30,426 nucleotides of DNA, from positions 1-30,426 of the forward strand of contig DAIDKA010000300.1 in the NCBI GenBank assembly GCA_027451085.1. Direction: 5' to 3'. Shown piece after piece: positions 25,603-30,426 of this stretch. The DNA is from Gammaproteobacteria bacterium. Lineage in GTDB: Bacteria; Pseudomonadota; Gammaproteobacteria; Steroidobacterales; Steroidobacteraceae. Numbering within the stretch: the stretch's first letter is position 1; the number at the start of each line of letters is the position of its first letter. A program made the position numbers and the translations under genes. The notes under the pieces were generated by a model. That model ran no database searches. It had not been told where the DNA came from and was given only the letters and a program-made list of their open reading frames with translations.

Positions 25603-26022
25603 ATGTTCGGACGGGAATCGAAGTCCCAGGCGCGGGTCGACATCCTGGTCGGCGCCAGCGCACGCATCAACGGCGATGTTGATTTTTCAGGCGGCCTGCA
25701 CGTGGATGGCCAGGTCAGGGGCGATGTGCGTGCCTATGGCAGCGAAGAGTCCACGCTGTCCCTGGGGGAGCACGGCAGCATCGAAGGCAACGTGGTGGCC
25801 ACCCACGCGGTGCTGAATGGCGCCGTGCGCGGCGACATCCGGGTCGCAGAGAAGGTGGTGCTGGGACCCACCGCGCGCATCACCGGCACTGTCTACTACA
25901 AGCTGATCGAATCAGCCGCCGGCGCCGAGATCAATGGCCTGCTGGTGCAGGCGGACGCAGCCAGGCCGGCCGCTGCGGCGGAACCCCTGGCACTGCCATC
26001 GCCGCAAGCGGCTACGGCCTGA
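25603..26022 (+). CDS. Bactofilin family cytoskeletal protein
   Basis: Bactofilins polymerise without nucleotide into filaments through a central beta-helix and organise cell-wall or cell-pole functions. The 139-residue product starts MFGRESKSQARVDILVGASARINGDV, continues with the repeating hydrophobic/Gly pattern GGLHVDGQVRGDV, GEHGSIEGNVVA, GAVRGDIRVAEKVVLGPTARITGTV, and ends with an Ala/Pro-rich disordered tail (about 118-139), the usual layout. A strong GGAGG ribosome binding site lies six bases before the ATG. A role in pilus or wall placement is possible but not shown here; no M23 peptidase is adjacent to it. Confidence 0.93.
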   Translation: MFGRESKSQARVDILVGASARINGDVDFSGGLHVDGQVRGDVRAYGSEESTLSLGEHGSIEGNVVATHAVLNGAVRGDIRVAEKVVLGPTARITGTVYYKLIESAAGAEINGLLVQADAARPAAAAEPLALPSPQAATA

Positions 26023-26036
26023 CCGGCCGGCTGAGG

Positions 26037-26042
26037 TATAAT
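26037..26042 (+). promoter_or_regulatory. Consensus -10 box (TATAAT) just before erpA
   Basis: A perfect TATAAT ends nine bases before the erpA ATG. Transcription from it would begin at about 26049-26050, leaving practically no 5' leader. I see no good -35 sequence 16-18 bases upstream, and no Shine-Dalgarno sequence at a usable distance from the ATG (a GAGG is 15 bases away). Confidence 0.5.
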
Positions 26043-26051
26043 GACTGCGCC

Positions 26052-26432
26052 ATGAATACCTCACCGGAATCGACTTACGCCGCCGACCAGGACGCCGGGA
26101 TGCCGGCCACCCTGATCTTCACCGATGCGGCGGCCCGCAAGGTGGGCGACCTGATCCGCGCCGAAGCCAATCCCAAGCTCATGCTCAGGGTGTTCGTGCA
26201 AGGCGGCGGCTGCTCGGGGCTGCAATACGGCTTCGAGTTCGACGAGGCCCTCCAGGAAGGCGACACCTGCGTGGAGAACCAGGGCGTGAAGCTGCTGGTG
26301 GACCCCATGAGCGTGCAGTACCTGGCCGGGGCCGAGATCGACTACCGCGAGAACCTGGAAGGCGCGCAGTTCGTGATCCGCAACCCCAATGCGAGCACGA
26401 CCTGCGGTTGCGGCTCTTCCTTCAGCGCCTGA
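26052..26432 (+). CDS. erpA: Iron-sulfur cluster insertion protein ErpA
   Basis: ErpA is an A-type carrier that delivers Fe-S clusters to target proteins, including those of isoprenoid synthesis and respiration. The 126-residue product keeps the three cluster cysteines: Cys54 in QGGGCSGLQYGF and Cys118/Cys120 in TTCGCGSSFSA. FEFDEALQEGDTCVEN and DPMSVQYLAGAEIDY match ErpA more closely than IscA. It has an N-terminal extension of about 18 residues compared with E. coli ErpA (114). Possibly transcribed from its own promoter (TATAAT at 26037). Followed after 30 bases by ppx. Confidence 0.97.
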   Translation: MNTSPESTYAADQDAGMPATLIFTDAAARKVGDLIRAEANPKLMLRVFVQGGGCSGLQYGFEFDEALQEGDTCVENQGVKLLVDPMSVQYLAGAEIDYRENLEGAQFVIRNPNASTTCGCGSSFSA

Positions 26433-26462
26433 TGCACCGGCGTACACGCAGGTAGGTGCGCT

Positions 26463-27971
26463 TTGGCGAGGGTCGCGCGCACGGTGCCGGATGTCCTGGC
26501 CGCCGTGGACCTGGGTTCCAACAGCTTCCACATGGTCGTGGCGCGTTACTCCCATGGCCAGATCATCATCATCGACCGCCTGCGTGAAATGGTGCGCCTG
26601 GGCGCAGGCGTGGAACAGAACGGACGCATCGACAAGGACGTGGCGGCGCGGGCCTTGGGCTGCCTGGAGCGCTTCGGACAGCGGTTGCGCGACATGCATG
26701 CCGACAGCGTGCGCGTCGTGGGCACCAACGCGCTGCGGCTGGCGCGACGCAAGCAGGCCTTCCTGGAACGCGCGCGCGAGGCCCTGGGCCATCCCATCGA
26801 GATCATCTCCGGCATGGAGGAGGCGCGCCTGATCTACTCCGGCGTCGCCCACACCGTGCCCGGCGAGCCAGGCCGCCGGCTGGTGGTGGACATCGGCGGC
26901 GGCAGCACGGAGCTGATCATCGGCGAAGGCCTTGCGCCGCTGGAGCTGGAGAGCCTGCAGATGGGCTGCGTGTCGCTCAGTGAGCGCTTCTTCAGCGACG
27001 GCAAGATTTCGCAGAAGCGCCTGCAGAGCGCGCGCCTCGCCTCGCGCCTGGAGCTTACACCGGTGCAGGCTGCCTACCGCAGGCGTGGCTGGGAGCACAC
27101 GATCGGCAGCTCCGGCACGGCACGCGCCATCGGCGAGGCCATCCGTGAACTCGATCCGTCGGCCAAGGCGATCACGCCCGCGGGACTCGAGCGGCTGCTG
27201 CGCTACATCGGCGAGGCCGGCCACGTGCGCGACCTGCGCCTCGCGGCCATCACAGACGACCGGCGCCCGGTGTTTCCCGGTGGTGTGGCGATCCTGACGG
27301 AGGTCCTGGACGTGCTGGGCATCCGTGAGATGCGCATTGCCGAGGGGGCGATGCGCGAGGGCCTGCTGTACGACATGGTCGGCCGTTTTACCGATGAAGA
27401 CGCCCGTGAGCGCACCGTGCGCGCCATGCAGCACCGCTACCACGTGGACTTCGCGCAGGCCGAGCGCGTCGAGACCACGGTGCTGGATTTCCTGGAACAG
27501 GTGCGCGGGCCGTGGAAGCTGGATGACCCGCTGGCGGACCTCAGCCTCAAGTGGGCTTCGAGGCTGCACGAGGTGGGCCTCGATGTCTCCCACAGCGGCT
27601 ACCATCACCATGGCGCCTACCTCACGGAAAACGCGGACATGCCCGGGTTCTCGCGCGAGGAGCAGCGTTTGCTGGCGCGACTGGTGGGCGGGCACCGCCG
27701 CAAGCTCACCCTCGACGGCCTGGATGAACTGCTGCCGCCCTGGGACCGCAGCGCGCTGGTGCTGATCGTGCTGCTGCGCCTGTCGGTGTTGCTGCACCGG
27801 GGCCGCAGTCCTGACGCCATGCCTGACATCGAGTGCACGGCGCGTACCCGCAGCCTGGAGGTGCGCTTCCCGGCGCGCTGGCTGCGTGAGCATCCTCTGA
27901 CCATCGCAGACCTGCAGCAGGAGGTCGACTTCCTCAAGCCGCTCGGCTTCCGGCTGCGGGTGTTCAGCTGA
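26463..27971 (+). CDS. ppx: Exopolyphosphatase (Ppx/GppA family)
   Basis: Ppx removes terminal phosphates from inorganic polyphosphate; relatives also hydrolyse pppGpp. The 502-residue product has the sugar-kinase/Hsp70-like fold motifs: DLGSNSFHMVVARY (16-29), the catalytic Glu region ISGMEEARLIY (115-125), DIGGGSTELIIGEG (143-156) and GSSGTARAIGEAI. The C-terminal part (about 310-502) is the HD-like domain found in long Ppx proteins. The start is a TTG (26463) preceded by AGG-rich sequence; no in-frame ATG lies near the conserved N-terminus. It converges on ppk1 with 34 bases between stop codons, giving a local pair for synthesis and breakdown of polyphosphate. Confidence 0.95.
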   Translation: MARVARTVPDVLAAVDLGSNSFHMVVARYSHGQIIIIDRLREMVRLGAGVEQNGRIDKDVAARALGCLERFGQRLRDMHADSVRVVGTNALRLARRKQAFLERAREALGHPIEIISGMEEARLIYSGVAHTVPGEPGRRLVVDIGGGSTELIIGEGLAPLELESLQMGCVSLSERFFSDGKISQKRLQSARLASRLELTPVQAAYRRRGWEHTIGSSGTARAIGEAIRELDPSAKAITPAGLERLLRYIGEAGHVRDLRLAAITDDRRPVFPGGVAILTEVLDVLGIREMRIAEGAMREGLLYDMVGRFTDEDARERTVRAMQHRYHVDFAQAERVETTVLDFLEQVRGPWKLDDPLADLSLKWASRLHEVGLDVSHSGYHHHGAYLTENADMPGFSREEQRLLARLVGGHRRKLTLDGLDELLPPWDRSALVLIVLLRLSVLLHRGRSPDAMPDIECTARTRSLEVRFPARWLREHPLTIADLQQEVDFLKPLGFRLRVFS

Positions 27972-28005
27972 CCTTGTCCCCGGCAGCAAGCCGCCTGCGC
28001 GGACG

Positions 28006-30102
28006 TCAGCCGCCTGGCAACAGCCCGGAGGGGCCGCTGCCGGCAGCGTAGAGCTCGATCAGCCTGTCCTGGGCGCTGACAGGGGGCGCATCTCCCGGCG
28101 TCAGCCGCGTGTACAGGCCAGTTGATTCCAGCATCCAGGCCTGGGTGTTGTCGGACAGGTACAGGTTGAGATCCCGCAGGATGCGTTCGTGGTGTGACCT
28201 GCGGCGGATGGGGAAGGCGACTTCCACGCGGCGGAAGAAATTGCGTTCCATCCAGTCGGCGCTGGCGCACAGCAGGTCAGGATCGCCGCCGTTCTCGAAC
28301 CAGAACACGCGCGAATGCTCCAGGAAATGTCCGACGATCGAGCGCACGGTGATGTTCTCGGACACCCCGGGCAGTCCTGGCCGCAGCGCGCAGATGCCGC
28401 GCACGATCAGGTCGATCTTCACCCCGGCGCAGGACGCCAGGTACAGGGCCTCGATGGCCTGCGGGTCCACCAGGGCGTTCATCTTGGCGATGATGCGCGC
28501 CGGTCGGCCGGCGCGCGCGTGTTCCGCCTCACGTTCGATCCGCGCGATCATGCCCGGGTGCATGCTGAACGGAGACTGCAGCAGCCGGCTGAGCGTCGGG
28601 GTCTGCGTGAGGCTGGTCAGCTGCAGGAAGATCTCGTGGACATCCTGCCCGATCGCCTTGTCGCAGGTGAACAGGCCGTAGTCGGTGTAGCCACGCGCCG
28701 TGCGCGGATGGTAGTTGCCGGTGCCCAGGTGGCAGTAGCGGCGGATGCCATCGGCCTCGCGCCGCACCACGAGGGTCAGCTTGGCGTGGGTCTTGAAGCC
28801 GACGACGCCGTACATGACGTGCGCGCCTGCCTCTTGCAGGCGGTTGGACAGCTCGATGTTGGCCTCTTCATCGAAGCGTGCCCGCAGCTCGACGATCACG
28901 GTCACGTCCTTGCCCGCCTGGGCGGCAGCCACCAGTGCATCCACCACCGGGGAGTCGTTGCCGGTGCGGTACAGGGTCTGCTTGATCGCCAGCACCTGCG
29001 GGTCGTGCGCCGCCTGGCGCACGAAGTCCATCACCGGCCCGAAGCTCTGATATGGATGCAGCAGCAGCAGGTCCTTGTGGCGGATGGTCGCATACAGGTC
29101 GGTGGTGCCGGCGGACAGGCGCCGGGGCAGACCCGGGGTGTAGGGCGGGAACTTCAGGTCCGGCCGCGGCACCAGGTCATACAGCGCCGACAGGCGGTTC
29201 AGGTTCACCGGTCCGGGCAACTGATACAGGTCCACCTCGGTCAGGGCGAATTCCTGCAGCAGGTACTCGATCATCTGCGGCGGGCAGTCGTGCGCGGTTT
29301 CCAGGCGCACGGCCGCGCCGTAGCGCCGGTGCGCGAGTTCACCCTCGAGCGCACGGCGCAGATCGTCGATCTCCTCTTCATCCACGTACAGGTCGCTGTT
29401 GCGGGTGAGGCGGAACTGGTAGCAGCCGCGGACCTCGATGCCGGGAAACAGGCGCTGCACGAACGCCTGCACGATCGAGGTCAGCAGCACGAACGAGTGT
29501 TTCTGCTCCTCCCCGGGAAGTGGCACCACGCGCGGCAGTGAACGCGGCGCCTGCACGATGGCGAGTTCGCTGTCGCGGCCGAAGGCGTCCTTGCCGGCGA
29601 GCTTGACGATGAAATTGAGGCTCTTGTTCTGGATGCGGGGAAAGGGGCGCGCCGGGTCGAGGCCGAGCGGGGAGAGCACCGGTTCGACCTCCTCCTCGAA
29701 GTACGTCTCCAGCCACGCACGCGTGGCCGCGTTCCAGTCGCCTGTGGTCGGCAGGTTGATGCCGGCCTGTCTGAGACGGGGCATGAGGACTTCGCGCAGG
29801 CAGTGGTACTGATCGGCCACCAGGCGTTGGGCACGGGCGTGGATGGCGTCCAGCTGCTCCGGCACGGACATCGCATCCGGCGTCAGCTGCGTGGAGCCGA
29901 GCTCCTCCAGGTGGCGCAGGCTTGCCACGCGTATCTCAAAGAACTCGTCGAGATTGCCGGAGCTGATGCACAGGTATTTGAGCCGCTCGAGCAGCGGAAA
30001 GCGCTCGTCGAACGCCAGGTCGAGCACCCGCTGGTTGAATTCCAGAAACGACAGTTCGCGGTTGATGTAGCAGGCGGGGGCCTTGATGCTGAGTGTGTCC
30101 AC
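28006..30102 (-). CDS. ppk1: Polyphosphate kinase 1
   Basis: Ppk1 reversibly polymerises the gamma-phosphate of ATP into inorganic polyphosphate at the membrane. The 698-residue product has the family length. The N domain opens YINRELSFLEFNQRVLDLA (12-30); ISSGNLDEFFEIRVA (46-60) is part of the ATP site. The autophosphorylated His439 is in GVVGFKTHAKLTLV, followed by YCHLGTGNYHPRTARGYTDYGL; the second conserved His591 is in VGHFLEHSRVFWFENGG. The start is a GTG at 30102, and the conserved N-terminus confirms it. Arrangement is convergent with ppx. Upstream, the end of an M23 peptidase gene lies 94 bases away on the same strand. I see no clear Pho box in that gap. Confidence 0.97.
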   Translation of the reverse strand: MDTLSIKAPACYINRELSFLEFNQRVLDLAFDERFPLLERLKYLCISSGNLDEFFEIRVASLRHLEELGSTQLTPDAMSVPEQLDAIHARAQRLVADQYHCLREVLMPRLRQAGINLPTTGDWNAATRAWLETYFEEEVEPVLSPLGLDPARPFPRIQNKSLNFIVKLAGKDAFGRDSELAIVQAPRSLPRVVPLPGEEQKHSFVLLTSIVQAFVQRLFPGIEVRGCYQFRLTRNSDLYVDEEEIDDLRRALEGELAHRRYGAAVRLETAHDCPPQMIEYLLQEFALTEVDLYQLPGPVNLNRLSALYDLVPRPDLKFPPYTPGLPRRLSAGTTDLYATIRHKDLLLLHPYQSFGPVMDFVRQAAHDPQVLAIKQTLYRTGNDSPVVDALVAAAQAGKDVTVIVELRARFDEEANIELSNRLQEAGAHVMYGVVGFKTHAKLTLVVRREADGIRRYCHLGTGNYHPRTARGYTDYGLFTCDKAIGQDVHEIFLQLTSLTQTPTLSRLLQSPFSMHPGMIARIEREAEHARAGRPARIIAKMNALVDPQAIEALYLASCAGVKIDLIVRGICALRPGLPGVSENITVRSIVGHFLEHSRVFWFENGGDPDLLCASADWMERNFFRRVEVAFPIRRRSHHERILRDLNLYLSDNTQAWMLESTGLYTRLTPGDAPPVSAQDRLIELYAAGSGPSGLLPGG

Positions 30103-30196
30103 GGGATTCCGGCTGGCGCGGGGGCGATTTCCCCAAGCCTAATGGAAGGGCGGCGGGATTACAGCGGTATGACGCCTGCTGCCGCGGCGCGGGCTG

Positions 30197-30426
30197 TCAG
30201 CGCAGGGATGGCGCCGGCGCCGCTGCCCGGGCCGGAGGGTTCAGGGACCGCAGCAGCGGGGCGGTGCGGCTGAGGAAGTCCTGCCGCAGGCCCGTATCGA
30301 TAGGCACGGCCTGCGGCAGCTTCACCGTCTGCGGGTTCTTGAACTCGCCGTTGACGCGGTACTCGTAGTGCAGGTGCGGGCCGGTGGCCAGGCCCGTCAT
30401 GCCCACGTAGGCGATCACCTGGCCCT
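30197..30426 (-). CDS. M23-family peptidoglycan metallopeptidase, C-terminal end (cut by window end)
   Basis: The reading frame enters from the right edge and stops at 30197, leaving about 76 residues. GQVIAYVGMTGLATGPHLHYEYRVNG is the last part of an M23 (LytM/lysostaphin-type) domain, with the zinc/catalytic HxH motif HLH; KNPQTVKLP follows. These enzymes cut peptide cross-links in peptidoglycan; the closest type is the MepM/YebA-like group, to judge from the YVGMTGLATGPHLHYE sequence. A Pro/Ala/Arg-rich tail of about 35 residues follows the domain. The N-terminal part, and so any membrane anchor or LysM domain, is outside the window. It may precede ppk1 in one transcript. Confidence 0.93.
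   Translation of the reverse strand, partial: GQVIAYVGMTGLATGPHLHYEYRVNGEFKNPQTVKLPQAVPIDTGLRQDFLSRTAPLLRSLNPPARAAAPAPSLR

Overview
This window is a dense stretch of high-GC chromosome (about two thirds G+C by eye) with short intergenic gaps, frequent overlapping start/stop codons and many GTG/TTG starts. I see no tRNA, rRNA, insertion sequence, integrase or CRISPR array. The gene order (yggS / pilT-pilU / pyrB-ruvX-yqgE-tonB-gshB / pilG-pilH-pilI-pilJ-chpA-chpC) matches the twitching-motility region of Pseudomonas aeruginosa and Xanthomonadales. The source is therefore most likely a gammaproteobacterium, probably from a less-studied, environmental high-GC lineage; I cannot name a genus.

Layout. 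(1) 1-224: the N-terminal part of yggS, divergent from a three-gene run of type IV pilus retraction ATPases (pilT, pilU and an extra pilU-like paralogue, 260-3587) joined by 1-4 base overlaps. (2) 3591-8607, minus strand: gshB, a TonB-like gene, yqgE, ruvX, pyrB and an unrecognised exported protein. (3) 8755-17640, plus strand: a Pil-Chp chemosensory operon, pilG, pilH, pilI, a strikingly short pilJ, the giant hybrid kinase chpA, and chpC. The adaptation genes pilK and chpB, present in P. aeruginosa, are not here. (4) 17664-21740: rsmE and bioA (minus), ampD (plus), then a PduO-type cobalamin adenosyltransferase and pdxH (minus). (5) 21821-27971, plus strand: fused chorismate mutase/prephenate dehydrogenase, a DUF484/GAF-like GGDEF cyclase, rppH, a membrane coiled-coil protein, a bactofilin, erpA and ppx. 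(6) 28006-30426, minus strand: ppk1, convergent with ppx, and the C-terminal end of an M23 peptidase cut by the window edge.

How the genes work together. Regions 1 and 3 form one functional unit. By homology with P. aeruginosa, the Pil-Chp receptor and kinase signal through the response regulators PilG and PilH to control pilus extension, retraction and cAMP, while PilT and PilU power retraction. The TonB-like protein between gshB and yqgE occupies the position of P. aeruginosa tonB3, which is linked to twitching. The rest is housekeeping: pyrimidine, glutathione, biotin, B6, tyrosine and Fe-S biogenesis, mRNA 5' processing, and a polyphosphate synthesis/degradation pair.

The most unusual features are the PilJ receptor without a periplasmic sensor domain, the lack of PilK/ChpB at the locus, the shortened ChpA and the third retraction ATPase. 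Together they suggest a remodelled chemosensory/retraction system. No wholly new system is evident.
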